Origin: FEN-1191 sp036490715
GTDB lineage: Bacteria; Pseudomonadota; Gammaproteobacteria; Steroidobacterales; Steroidobacteraceae
Length of the DNA stretch: 64,000 bases
NCBI GenBank assembly: GCA_036490715.1
Contig: DASXDL010000003.1
Coordinates: 124,001 to 188,000, forward strand
Reading direction: 5' to 3'
Of the stretch, positions 7,670 to 14,472 are shown one piece after another (within the stretch, counting starts at the first letter, position 1; the number at the start of each line of letters is the position of its first letter). The position numbers and the translations under genes were made by a program. A model generated the notes under the pieces. That model did not search any database. It saw only the letters and a list, made by a program, of their open reading frames with translations, and was not told the origin of the DNA.

Positions 7670-7947
7670 CAGTTCGCGCCCTTCCCGTCCGGGCCGTAGC
7701 GGCCGCGCAGGGCGACGAGCGTCATGATCAGCAGGCGCACCGTCAGCACCGTCCGCGCGCGGGCGGTGCGCCCGTCCGGCAGCTGGACGGTGAAGGCGAG
7801 CACCGCGGCCGGCAGCCCGGACTCGGTAGCCCCGTCCTTGGTTGCCAGCACCAGGTCGGCCCCCTCGGGCAGCGTGAGTACCCCGTCGGTCCCGTGCACG
7901 AGCCCGTCGAAGGTCGCCGCCTGGCCGATCTCGAGCAACAGTTGCAT
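7669..7947 (-). CDS. Hypothetical phage protein
   Basis: 92 residues, ATG 7947 overlapping the previous stop. It is mostly beta-type sequence (LTLPEGADLVLATKDGATESG, then VLAFTVQLPDGRTARARTVL). The function is unknown. Confidence 0.55.
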   Translation of the reverse strand: MQLLLEIGQAATFDGLVHGTDGVLTLPEGADLVLATKDGATESGLPAAVLAFTVQLPDGRTARARTVLTVRLLIMTLVALRGRYGPDGKGAN

Positions 7948-8384
7948 CACGCCGCGCGCCTGGCGGCGCGCCGCGCCAGCGGATCGCGCTCGAGCACCAG
8001 CTTTGCGATCCGGCCGAAAGCCATTCCGAGGCGGCAGGCGGCCTCGGCATCGCGCGGGAAGCAGCTCGAGCAGATCCTGATGCCCGCGAGCGGTGCGAGG
8101 TAGCTCCACCTGCACGGCTTGCCCAGGTCGCTGTCGCAGGGGTGCAGATCATCGCAACCGCAGGCGATACAGACACATACCGGCGGGGAGCCGGCGGCGC
8201 CCTGGCGCTCGATGAAGCCGCGGCGGAAGGTGCGAAGGAACAGCTCGTCGGCCCCGCGTGGGTTGAGTGGCGATGCATCGCACAACGATCTGAAGATCGG
8301 CGCCGGATCGACCGGGGGCGGCCGGGGGCGTTCGCCCTTCACTTTAACTTTCCCCTGCGACTTTCTGATTTTTCTCATGCTCAT
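7947..8384 (-). CDS. Cys-rich zinc-binding phage protein
   Basis: 145 residues. A basic N-terminus is followed by a Cys cluster CVCIACGCDDLHPC, then C..W and GIRICSSC. This CxxCGCxD...C...CxxC pattern is common in small phage proteins of unknown role. The ribosome site AGGA lies about 10 bases before ATG 8384. Metal binding is inferred from the Cys spacing. Confidence 0.6.
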   Translation of the reverse strand: MSMRKIRKSQGKVKVKGERPRPPPVDPAPIFRSLCDASPLNPRGADELFLRTFRRGFIERQGAAGSPPVCVCIACGCDDLHPCDSDLGKPCRWSYLAPLAGIRICSSCFPRDAEAACRLGMAFGRIAKLVLERDPLARRAARRAA

Positions 8385-8425
8385 TTTCCTGTGCCATTAA
8401 GTTAGCAATAAAGCGACGTTGCGAA

Positions 8426-8731
8426 TTACTCGGGAGAAATAGGCCTTTTTGCGGCCGCTTCGCCGAGATACGCCGCACTCTGCGCAGTCAGTCGTGCCCC
8501 GATCGGGAAATGCTCAAGCCCGCTGCCGCGCGAATACGCCGCCCAGGCGTGGTATTCGGCCAGCCCGCGATCGACCAGGGCCTGCACGGTCGAGCTCTCC
8601 AACGATCGGTACCGGTCGAACCGCGGCCCGCACCAGTAGTCGCCCGGGTAGCGGGCGATCACATCGCCGTGCGCTCGCATGAAGGCGATCGCCTTGCACA
8701 TCGTCGGGGTGAGCTCGGCCGACCTGGTCAC
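8426..8731 (-). CDS. Hypothetical phage protein
   Basis: 101 residues from GTG 8731 (GTGA overlap). It contains MCKAIAFMRAHGDVIARYPGDYW and a second half that reads as a small alpha/beta domain. Not recognised. Confidence 0.55.
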   Translation of the reverse strand: MTRSAELTPTMCKAIAFMRAHGDVIARYPGDYWCGPRFDRYRSLESSTVQALVDRGLAEYHAWAAYSRGSGLEHFPIGARLTAQSAAYLGEAAAKRPISPE

Positions 8732-9183
8732 GGTTCCACCATCAGCGAGCGCAGCTCGGCGGCGTGCGCCTGGATCCAGTCCTGGGCAGCGCGCGCGGCC
8801 GCCAGGTATTCCAGGCTCGGTGTCTTCGAGATCTCCTGGCCGGTGCGGTAGGTCGACCACAGCCGCCGGCGCAGCTCGGCCGGCAGCGCGTACCAGTGTG
8901 GCTGGCAGCCCCATCGCTCGGGGGGCACCAGGGCGCTGCAGCCCGGCCAGTGACAGCGATGCGCAGCCGCCGGGTTGATCGCGCTCATGCGGTCCGCCGG
9001 CGGCCGCCGGCGCTCGAGGTAGGCCATCCCTAGCACCCGGTTGCGGTCCTCCTCCGGAGCGAGCGACCAGCCGCCGCTCGGGTCGCGCAGCATCCGATCC
9101 GCCTGCGCCCAGGTGACGTAGACGAGCTCGCGCGCGATCGCCGTTGCGGCGGCCAGCCCGAGCAGCGCGCGCAGCCAGCTCAC
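8728..9183 (-). CDS. Phage protein with CxxxxC...CxxH motif
   Basis: 151 residues from GTG 9183 (GTGA overlap). The N-terminal 20 residues are hydrophobic. The centre carries CHWPGC, then CQPHW, followed by a conserved-looking stretch ALPAELRRRLWSTYRTGQE. The four Cys/His ligands suggest a zinc site. Function unknown. Confidence 0.6.
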   Translation of the reverse strand: MSWLRALLGLAAATAIARELVYVTWAQADRMLRDPSGGWSLAPEEDRNRVLGMAYLERRRPPADRMSAINPAAAHRCHWPGCSALVPPERWGCQPHWYALPAELRRRLWSTYRTGQEISKTPSLEYLAAARAAQDWIQAHAAELRSLMVEP

Positions 9184-9410
9184 GAGATCTGCCCGGTCGC
9201 CGGCACTGCTGGCTCGCAGCGTCGATTCCACCGATCGACCGCGTCGGCGTAGTCGCGGCCATCGGGCCCGCAGCCGTGACAACCTGGTCGCATGCACACG
9301 ACGACGTGCGTCCCGTTCGGCAGCTCGACCAGCTTGTGCGCGGCGCCTGCGCAGAACGGGCAGCTGGCCGCCCGGAGGAGCGCCAGGACGAGCTTGGGCG
9401 AGGCAGTCAC
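9180..9410 (-). CDS. lar: Lar-family restriction alleviation protein
   Basis: 76 residues with the Lar pattern: CPFC at residues 17-20, VVVCMRPGCHGCGP in the middle, and AVDRWNRR at the end. Family members encoded by phages such as Rac moderate host type I restriction. Here it sits in the early operon, the expected expression time. The ends overlap both neighbours. Confidence 0.8.
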   Translation of the reverse strand: MTASPKLVLALLRAASCPFCAGAAHKLVELPNGTHVVVCMRPGCHGCGPDGRDYADAVDRWNRRCEPAVPATGQIS

Positions 9411-9916
9411 AACGTGCTGGCCTGCTGTTCGCGCTCTAGGCGCTCGGCGGCCTCGAGCTGCTCGCGCAGCAGCACGCCGTGATCGACGAGCACTGAGCCG
9501 ATGCCTTTCAGCGCTTCAAGCGTGACCGCCCTCGAGGGCCCTCGGTTCATCGGATGGCGCAGGCCCAGGCACACGTTTCCGTGGATTGCGAGCCACGCGA
9601 GCAGCGGCAGCTCGAGGGACGCGGATTTCTGGAGCGCCTGAACCTTGTCTGGCGCGAGATTAGTCATCGGGTCCGCGAGATCGATCACTGCGATCGGAGC
9701 GATCGATGCCGGCACGCCGCCGGCGTCAGCTTCGCCGTTACGCTGATCTCGGCGCGCCGCGATCAGCTCGACGAGTGCCTCGCGCAGATCCTGCAGGTCC
9801 TGCGGGCCGAACGCGATCGCGTCGTCGATGCAGTCGCCGGCCAGCTGCAGCAGCCGCTGCGAGCTCGGCTTGCGCACGCGCGCGGCGCCTGTTGTCGATT
9901 CAACGGTGCTTTTCAT
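9407..9916 (-). CDS. Hypothetical phage early protein
   Basis: 169 residues. ATG 9916 is chosen because AAAGGGG lies about 9 bases upstream; an in-frame GTG at 9946 has no such site. It is helical and acidic, with no catalytic motif. It follows the integrase by 57 bases. Function unknown. Confidence 0.55.
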   Translation of the reverse strand: MKSTVESTTGAARVRKPSSQRLLQLAGDCIDDAIAFGPQDLQDLREALVELIAARRDQRNGEADAGGVPASIAPIAVIDLADPMTNLAPDKVQALQKSASLELPLLAWLAIHGNVCLGLRHPMNRGPSRAVTLEALKGIGSVLVDHGVLLREQLEAAERLEREQQASTL

Positions 9917-9973
9917 TTTACTTTTCCCCTTTCGCGGTGCGGACAAGATTTGTTTGTATGTCGCCTGTACTAC

Positions 9974-11110
9974 TCAGGTCGCTGGCAAAGCGCGTCCGAA
10001 GGCCTCGACCGCTGCGCGCTGATCGGAAACGTTGAGCTGCGCGTAGCGCTCCGTCGTTTTCAGATCCGAGTGGCGAGCCAGGCGCTTAACCGTGGGCGCG
10101 GCCGCGCCGGCGCGGAACAGCTCGGTCACGTAGGTGCGCCGGAAAATGTGGAAGCCCTCCGGCTCGATCCCCAGGCGCTTGAGCAGCGGGACGAAGTGGT
10201 GCTTATGCACGCCCGATCGATGACAGGCGCGCGCCGGATCCTGCGGCGACGGGAACAGCAGGCCCGCGCCAGGCGCGTTCTCGAACAGCGGCGCGGCCTG
10301 CCGACAATTGTCCTGCCACCAATAGCGGAAGGTGCCGAGCTCCTCGACCAGGTGCGAAATGATCGGGATCGTCACGGCCGACTCGGCCGTCTTGGTCGTC
10401 TGGATCTGGCCCATGTACGCGGCCTGAAAGATCGTGATGCTCGCGCCGGCCAGGTCGATCGCCGGCCAGGACAAACCGAGCGCCTCACCGGTGCGAAGGC
10501 CTGCATACGCCAGCAGCGCGTACAGCGCGCGCCACGGATAGGGGGCGCCATGGACGATGCGGACGAGCTCCTCGCGTGTGAAAACCCGCCGCGGCCGATC
10601 GAGCGATCGCTTGGAATCCAGCCGCAGGATCTTCGTGTCCGGATCCGCGGCCGCGTAGCCGTTCGATCGCGCACTGCGCAGCGCCCGAGCCAGAACAATG
10701 ACCGAGAGGCGCACGGTACGCGGTGAGAGCTGCTCGCCCTCCAGATCCGAGATCAGCCGCGTGAAGGCCCGTCCATCGATGCGCGTGAGCGGTTCGCGGC
10801 CCAGCCGCGGTAGCAGGTGCTGCTTGATCACGCTGCGATAAGTCACGACGGTCGCCGGCTTTTTCTGCGCGCAGACCTTGTCGAGGAAAAAGGTCGCATA
10901 GCGCTCGAACGTGATGCGCTCACCTGCCGCCCGGGCGCCCTCGGCCATCGTCTCGAGCAGCGCATCGGCCGCGCGCCTGGCCGCCCCTTCAGTGCGCAGG
11001 TCGGCCACCTTGCCGATCGGCAGGCGCTGTTCCTTGCCATCAACGCGCCGGCGCAGGATCCAGCGGTCCCCTTCGCGGCGCAGCGAGCCACGTTGGTATC
11101 GGCCGCTCAT
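9974..11110 (-). CDS. Tyrosine recombinase embedded in the early operon
   Basis: 378 residues. It has a core-binding domain (residues about 65-170) and a catalytic domain with all key residues visible: Arg in GLRTGEA, Lys in QTTKTAESA, HxxR in HIFRRT, His in ARHSD and Tyr in TTERYAQL. The start overlaps the replication gene as ATGA, so it is translationally coupled to replication genes. Phage integrases normally sit beside the att site, which is occupied here by a different integrase. Possible roles are integration, excision or dimer resolution. Confidence 0.9.
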   Translation of the reverse strand: MSGRYQRGSLRREGDRWILRRRVDGKEQRLPIGKVADLRTEGAARRAADALLETMAEGARAAGERITFERYATFFLDKVCAQKKPATVVTYRSVIKQHLLPRLGREPLTRIDGRAFTRLISDLEGEQLSPRTVRLSVIVLARALRSARSNGYAAADPDTKILRLDSKRSLDRPRRVFTREELVRIVHGAPYPWRALYALLAYAGLRTGEALGLSWPAIDLAGASITIFQAAYMGQIQTTKTAESAVTIPIISHLVEELGTFRYWWQDNCRQAAPLFENAPGAGLLFPSPQDPARACHRSGVHKHHFVPLLKRLGIEPEGFHIFRRTYVTELFRAGAAAPTVKRLARHSDLKTTERYAQLNVSDQRAAVEAFGRALPAT

Positions 11111-11862
11111 TTGCCAGTCGTCCGCTTGTCCGCTGCCACCAGGCAAGGCCCCAGCGGAAGCGAGCGCTGCTGGCGCGCCAGGACCGCGTCGACCTGCCGG
11201 GTGCTCAGGACATGCGGGGTCTCGCGGCGCAGGCGCTTGGCGATCGCCGCGCTGGTCATGCCGGCGTGCGCGAGCTCGCCGATCTGCGCCTCGATCTCCG
11301 GGCCCAGCGCGGCCGACTCCGCAAAGTCGGCCGGCGCGGCGGGCCCCGGGATAGATCTGGATATATACGGGATAGTAGGCAACCGTTGCCGCACCTCGCG
11401 TCGTTTTTTGCCGCACCTCGCGTCGTTTTTTGCCGCACCTCGAGCCTGTGCTGCGGCAACCGTTGCCGCACCTCGGCTCTGTGGTCCGGCAATGGTTGCC
11501 GCACCTCGCGGCAGCAGCAGCACCAGCTCGCGCGTCGCCCAGGCGCGGCTGGAGCGCTGCGGCTTGCGCACCGCACGCACGTAGCCGGCCTCGATCAGTC
11601 GCAGGGTATGGGTGCGCACGCTGCGCTCGGCCAGGCTCGCCAGGCGCGCCAGGCGCGGCGCAGAAGCGAAGGTCTTGGCGGAAGCGCTGTCGGCGAAGCG
11701 CGCGATCGCCATGGCCGTGAGCTTCTCGCCGGCGGATAGCTTCTCGTCGTCGAGAATGGCGTCACGCCAGCGGGCGATCTGGCGCTGCGGCCAGATCGGT
11801 AAGACAGTGGATCCCGCGACCGGCGGCGCAGCTGCCGAGATTTCCCTGTCACGTCGCGCCAT
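11107..11862 (-). CDS. Phage replication initiator-like winged-helix protein
   Basis: 251 residues. Residues about 35-105 form a winged helix (LSAGEKLTAMAIARF, then LASLAERSVRTHTLRLIEAGYV), as in phage O-type and plasmid initiators. Residues about 195-240 hold a second helix-turn-helix (AHAGMTSAAIAKRLRRE). The middle is low complexity and coincides with iteron-like DNA repeats. The initiator role is inferred from fold, operon place and these repeats. Confidence 0.7.
   Translation of the reverse strand: MARRDREISAAAPPVAGSTVLPIWPQRQIARWRDAILDDEKLSAGEKLTAMAIARFADSASAKTFASAPRLARLASLAERSVRTHTLRLIEAGYVRAVRKPQRSSRAWATRELVLLLPRGAATIAGPQSRGAATVAAAQARGAAKNDARCGKKRREVRQRLPTIPYISRSIPGPAAPADFAESAALGPEIEAQIGELAHAGMTSAAIAKRLRRETPHVLSTRQVDAVLARQQRSLPLGPCLVAADKRTTGK
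11350..11508. other. Candidate replication origin: five 13-bp iterons plus AT-rich tract
   Basis: TTGCCGCACCTCG occurs five times without mismatch, starting at 11,386, 11,408, 11,430, 11,463 and 11,496. Spacings are 22, 22, 33 and 33, all multiples of 11, so every copy faces the same side of the helix. Copies 1, 4 and 5 are preceded by an inverted half-site (GGCAA-N3-TTGCC). The tract 11,350-11,379 next to copy 1 is AT-rich for this DNA. The arrangement resembles lambda ori inside gene O. Confidence 0.75.
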
Positions 11863-11867
11863 CGTCG

Positions 11868-12092
11868 TCAGCGCCCGCCGGGCGAGCGATCCCTCGCTCT
11901 CCCTCCGATTCCCTCAGCGGCGGCAAGCCCCTCGACTACGCTGGAAATGTGCAGCTTTTCGAGGGCCCAACGGTGCAAAACCTCTCGCGCGATCTCCGAG
12001 TGCGTGCGTCCGCTGACGCGCGATTCGGCCTCGAGCGCGACATAGATCTCCGGCGTGATCTTGCCGCGAAAATCCTTGAGCTTCTCGCTCAC
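11868..12092 (-). CDS. Ribbon-helix-helix type phage regulator
   Basis: 74 residues from GTG 12092 (GTGA overlap). The sequence KITPEIYVALEAESRVSGRTHSEIAREVL is split as a strand then two helices, the Arc/MetJ layout. It probably binds DNA as a dimer. It lies between the Cro-like gene and the initiator; the target is unknown. Confidence 0.65.
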   Translation of the reverse strand: MSEKLKDFRGKITPEIYVALEAESRVSGRTHSEIAREVLHRWALEKLHISSVVEGLAAAEGIGGRARDRSPGGR

Positions 12093-12343
12093 GCGAACCG
12101 ACTCCGGATGCCTCGCGCCGCCATGAGGCGGCCGGCGACCCGCCACATCCGAAGCTCGTCGCCCTGCCCCATGCCTTCACTCGGCGCGGAGCAAAATTCG
12201 CGCTCCCACTTCCGCCGCCAGGCGACCAGGGCATCGGCGGCCTGGCGCGCCAGTCGCCGGCGATCGCGAATCGGGGGTTTGCTGGCGATGCGCGCCAGAT
12301 TAAGTCGTGCCGGTGAGCGGATGAGATTGCGTGCGGGAGCCAT
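12089..12343 (-). CDS. Small basic hypothetical phage protein
   Basis: 84 residues, rich in Arg and Ala (MAPARNLIRSPARLNLARIA). It is the second gene of the leftward early operon, in the position of a CII- or accessory-type gene, but no motif supports that. Function unknown. Confidence 0.5.
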   Translation of the reverse strand: MAPARNLIRSPARLNLARIASKPPIRDRRRLARQAADALVAWRRKWEREFCSAPSEGMGQGDELRMWRVAGRLMAARGIRSRFA

Positions 12344-12353
12344 CGGCTTGCAG

Positions 12354-12560
12354 CTAGCGAGCGCGCCCGCGCCCTATTTTCGCGTGCAGTTTCTTGACGA
12401 CGTCGTAATGCTCGAGCGCCACGGCCGCCGGCAGTCCGCGCCGGCGCCAGTTGTTCACCCGCTGCTGAAAGCCGGCCTCTCCGCCGATGCCCAGGAGCTT
12501 GCCGAACGCGGTGTCGCCGCCGGCGGCATCGATCAATCTGGCGGTGGTCTGGCCATCCAT
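12354..12560 (-). CDS. Cro/YdaS-like helix-turn-helix regulator
   Basis: 68 residues (MDGQTTARLIDAAGGDTAFGKLLGIGGEAGFQ...). The order of helices and RVNNWRRRGLPAAVALEHYDVV fits the YdaS/Cro group of one-domain HTH proteins. It starts the leftward early operon, 85 bases from the divergent repressor gene and facing three operators. No ribosome site precedes the ATG, and the predicted start of the transcript is within about 2 bases of it, so the message may be leaderless. Confidence 0.75.
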   Translation of the reverse strand: MDGQTTARLIDAAGGDTAFGKLLGIGGEAGFQQRVNNWRRRGLPAAVALEHYDVVKKLHAKIGRGRAR

Positions 12561-12568
12561 CGACGCGG

Positions 12569-12598
12569 AGTAAACACCGCGTTTACAGAAAAAGTCAA
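12569..12598 (-). promoter_or_regulatory. Promoter of the leftward early operon (PL/PR analogue)
   Basis: On the minus strand: -35 TTGACT (12,598-12,593), an 18-base spacer, -10 TTTACT (12,574-12,569). Operator 1 overlaps the -10 box and spacer, and operator 2 overlaps the -35, so a bound repressor would block it. Confidence 0.6.
12570..12586. promoter_or_regulatory. Operator 1 of the prophage switch
   Basis: 17-bp palindrome GTAAACACCGCGTTTAC. It shares the half-site TAAAC with operators 2-4 and lies over the leftward promoter. Confidence 0.75.
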
Positions 12599-12611
12599 AC
12601 GCGGCGTTTAA
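12595..12611. promoter_or_regulatory. Operator 2 of the prophage switch
   Basis: 17-bp near-palindrome TCAAACGCGGCGTTTAA, centred 25 bp from operator 1. It overlaps the -35 regions of both divergent promoters. Confidence 0.75.
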
Positions 12612-12636
12612 CAAATGCCTAAACGGATTGTTTAGT
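12608..12636 (+). promoter_or_regulatory. Promoter of the repressor gene (PRM analogue)
   Basis: -35 TTAACA (12,608-12,613), a 17-base spacer, -10 TTTAGT (12,631-12,636). The predicted transcript start is about 12,643, next to the GTG at 12,645 that has no ribosome site, which suggests a leaderless message as for lambda cI from PRM. Operator 3 covers the -10. Confidence 0.5.
12619..12635. promoter_or_regulatory. Operator 3 of the prophage switch
   Basis: 17-bp palindrome CTAAACGGATTGTTTAG, centred 24 bp from operator 2 and overlapping the repressor promoter -10. It fits autorepression. Confidence 0.75.
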
Positions 12637-12644
12637 CTTTCCCC

Positions 12645-13055
12645 GTGGCCAGAGCGCCCAAAACGGAGACGCAATTCGCCCGAGCAATTCGGTGGGCCAG
12701 TGCAAAGGGCTGGAACGTCGCCGCGCTGGCAAAAAAGCTGAATCTTGCGCCGCAGAACCTAACGAACTGGAAGCGTCGCGGGGGCGATATCCCGCCGACG
12801 ATGTGGGTTGCATGCGCGGCCGTCCTGGGCCGCTCGCTGGATGAACTCGTTGGATTAGTGCCCGATAGAGGGGCCCCCAGGCCGCAGGCGCCAGTGCGCA
12901 CCGCGTGGCCCTTCGAGTGGGAAATTGACCGCTACGAGGCGCTTCCCGAGGAGCAGAGACGAGACTTTCGAATCGCCGTGCGCCTGGCGCTCGAGGGGTG
13001 TGAGATGGAAGCGTCTCGCCCGAACCGGCGACATAGCAAACTGGCCAGACGGTAA
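12645..13055 (+). CDS. CI-like phage repressor (HTH, no peptidase domain)
   Basis: 136 residues from GTG. Residues about 20-60 form a helix-turn-helix (WNVAALAKKLNLAPQNLTNWKRRG), followed by IPPTMWVACAAVLGRSLDELVGLV, typical of XRE-family regulators. There is no S24 autocleavage domain, so induction would have to work differently from lambda. It is divergent from the Cro-like gene across three operators. The last 30 residues are basic and variable. Confidence 0.75.
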   Translation: MARAPKTETQFARAIRWASAKGWNVAALAKKLNLAPQNLTNWKRRGGDIPPTMWVACAAVLGRSLDELVGLVPDRGAPRPQAPVRTAWPFEWEIDRYEALPEEQRRDFRIAVRLALEGCEMEASRPNRRHSKLARR

Positions 13056-13175
13056 ACGCACCAGCGCCCAATTTCGCAAGCCTACTGGATGAGGTCCAGG
13101 TCATGAACCTGCTAGAAATGACAGTGTCACCGGGTAGCAATTTCTGGTAAACGCACGATCGACAAAGGGGGGAAT

Positions 13176-13565
13176 ATGCGCAGAAATATGCTCGCCGCGC
13201 CGATCGCCGCGTCTTTGATCAGCTGCGCGACAACGCCGTCCGCGCCGATCGCTCCTGCTCCGATCTGCTCGAGCGACGCGGACTGCACTGTTAAATGGGC
13301 CGCAGCGCGCACCTACGTGCTGCAGAACACGGCATACAAGATTCAGACCTACTCGCCCGACTTCATGCAGACGTTCAACCCAGGACCTGGCGACGCCGCA
13401 CTCGCGGCGACCGTGAACAAGGCGCCACAGCCGAACGGCACCTACGCGATCGTGGCCACCTTTTTTTGCAACAACATGTTTGGCTGCGTCCCGAGTGCGA
13501 GCCTCGTGCTCGATGGCTTCAATCGTTACGTCGCCGGCGTGGGGAATGCATCCGAAGCCCACTGA
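13176..13565 (+). CDS. Putative lipoprotein expressed from the lysogenic region
   Basis: 129 residues with a short signal and lipobox-like LISC at about residue 17. The mature part has four more Cys (CSSDADC and FFCNNMFGC) that could form disulfides. A strong ribosome site (AAGGGGGG) precedes ATG 13,176. Its place just after the repressor suggests expression in the lysogen, where surface lipoproteins can alter phage entry or host fitness. That role is inferred. The 120 bases before it hold an 11-bp palindrome TGACAGTGTCA (13,119-13,129). Confidence 0.65.
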   Translation: MRRNMLAAPIAASLISCATTPSAPIAPAPICSSDADCTVKWAAARTYVLQNTAYKIQTYSPDFMQTFNPGPGDAALAATVNKAPQPNGTYAIVATFFCNNMFGCVPSASLVLDGFNRYVAGVGNASEAH

Positions 13566-13590
13566 CGGGCTGTTGCAAATAAACAGGACG

Positions 13591-13620
13591 TTGACGATCA
13601 ATTAAACGCGGTGTTTAATC
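13591..13620 (+). promoter_or_regulatory. Promoter of the integrase operon with operator 4
   Basis: -35 TTGACG (13,591-13,596), 18-base spacer, -10 TTAATC (13,615-13,620). A perfect 17-bp palindrome TTAAACGCGGTGTTTAA (13,602-13,618) fills the spacer and -10. It has the same half-sites as operators 1-3, a kilobase away, so the same repressor probably controls this promoter. Confidence 0.7.
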
Positions 13621-13654
13621 TCTTCCCTTCGCAATCTGCGTCAAGGGGAAACGC

Positions 13655-13831
13655 GTGTACCTGGATGCTCGCTTTGAGGCCGGCGCGCTGGTGGCGATCG
13701 CGATTTTCGGAGCCCTCATCTGGATCGAATGGGGATCGCTCTTCGCCGACTGGCCGAAGAATCTCGAGATAGGGTTTCGCGGATATGCGCCACGGCCCGC
13801 TGGGCGCGGCCGCGCGCCTGCGGGCGCCTGA
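13655..13831 (+). CDS. Small single-pass membrane protein
   Basis: 58 residues from GTG 13,655 with AAGGGG 7 bases upstream. Residues about 10-27 are hydrophobic (ALVAIAIFGALIWI), followed by a polar tail ending in R/A/G/P-rich sequence. It is the first gene of the integrase operon. No known family; it may be a lysogeny or host-interaction protein. Confidence 0.55.
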   Translation: MYLDARFEAGALVAIAIFGALIWIEWGSLFADWPKNLEIGFRGYAPRPAGRGRAPAGA

Positions 13832-13838
13832 GAAGCAC

Positions 13839-14069
13839 ATGCGTTGCACCCGGGTTCGGATCGGCGGCGCGTGGGCGATTATCTGCGGCAAGCACCGCAT
13901 CGCCGCGTGTGTAAAGTGCGGCTGCATCGCCACCCGAGAGTGCGACTGGAAACTCGGCCGCGATCGCACCTGCGATGCTGCCCTATGCGACAGTTGCACA
14001 GCCTCGCCGGCGCCGGGCAAGGACCTGTGCCCTGAGCACGCCGAGGCCTGGGCGTCGCACCCGTGGTAA
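13839..14069 (+). CDS. Cys-rich zinc-binding phage protein
   Basis: 76 residues from ATG 13,839. It has multiple Cys/His pairs: CGKH, CVKCGC, CD, CDAALCDSC and CPEH. This is a two-zinc pattern like small phage treble-clef proteins. A start further upstream is open but overlaps the preceding gene. Function unknown. Confidence 0.6.
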   Translation: MRCTRVRIGGAWAIICGKHRIAACVKCGCIATRECDWKLGRDRTCDAALCDSCTASPAPGKDLCPEHAEAWASHPW

Positions 14070-14263
14070 TTCGCAGCTGCCGCTCGGCCGCTCAACGCCG
14101 ATTCCGCACACCGTACGACGCAGGCCTTGACGCCGGCGTCAATGGATCGGATTGCGCGAATACGCACTTCAGCTGGTTCAGCGCGCAGGCCAGCACGGCC
14201 GAATGGGAGCGCGGCAGAAAGGCCGGTGAGCGGATCGCGCGCGCGAGCGCAATTGATCCCTGA
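14063..14263 (+). CDS. Small phage protein of the RMF-like type
   Basis: 66 residues from GTG overlapping the previous stop. PYDAGLDAGVNGSDCANTHF then STAEWERGRKAGE matches a common small phage protein pattern related in style to ribosome modulation factor (PYxxG...W..G). The function in phages is unknown. Confidence 0.6.
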   Translation: MVIRSCRSAAQRRFRTPYDAGLDAGVNGSDCANTHFSWFSAQASTAEWERGRKAGERIARASAIDP

Positions 14264-14267
14264 CACC

Positions 14268-14471
14268 ATGTTTCTGACGCGCGAGCAGCTCGAGGAGCTC
14301 ACCGGCTACCGCCAGCCGGCGCGGCAGATCGGGTGGCTCAGAAAAAACGGGGTGCAGCATTTCGTCCGGGCTGATGGTCACCCTACCGTGCGCGCCGATT
14401 CGATCGCTCCGGACCGGCCGACCAGGACATCGATCGAGCCGAATTTTGACGCGCTGCCGGCGAGGCATTAG
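14268..14471 (+). CDS. DUF4224 protein, probable excisionase-type partner of integrase
   Basis: 67 residues: MFLTREQLEELTGYRQPARQ then IGWLRKNGVQHFVRADGHP. This is the DUF4224 signature, a small winged-helix-like protein almost always encoded directly before a phage integrase, as here (1 base gap). It probably directs recombination; that role is inferred from context. Confidence 0.85.
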   Translation: MFLTREQLEELTGYRQPARQIGWLRKNGVQHFVRADGHPTVRADSIAPDRPTRTSIEPNFDALPARH

Positions 14472-14472
14472 C

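Noticed and set aside
11386..11508. The 13-bp repeats as a CRISPR array or microsatellite
   Set aside because: Repeats are too short and spacers too short and uneven for CRISPR; phased spacing and inverted half-sites fit protein binding.
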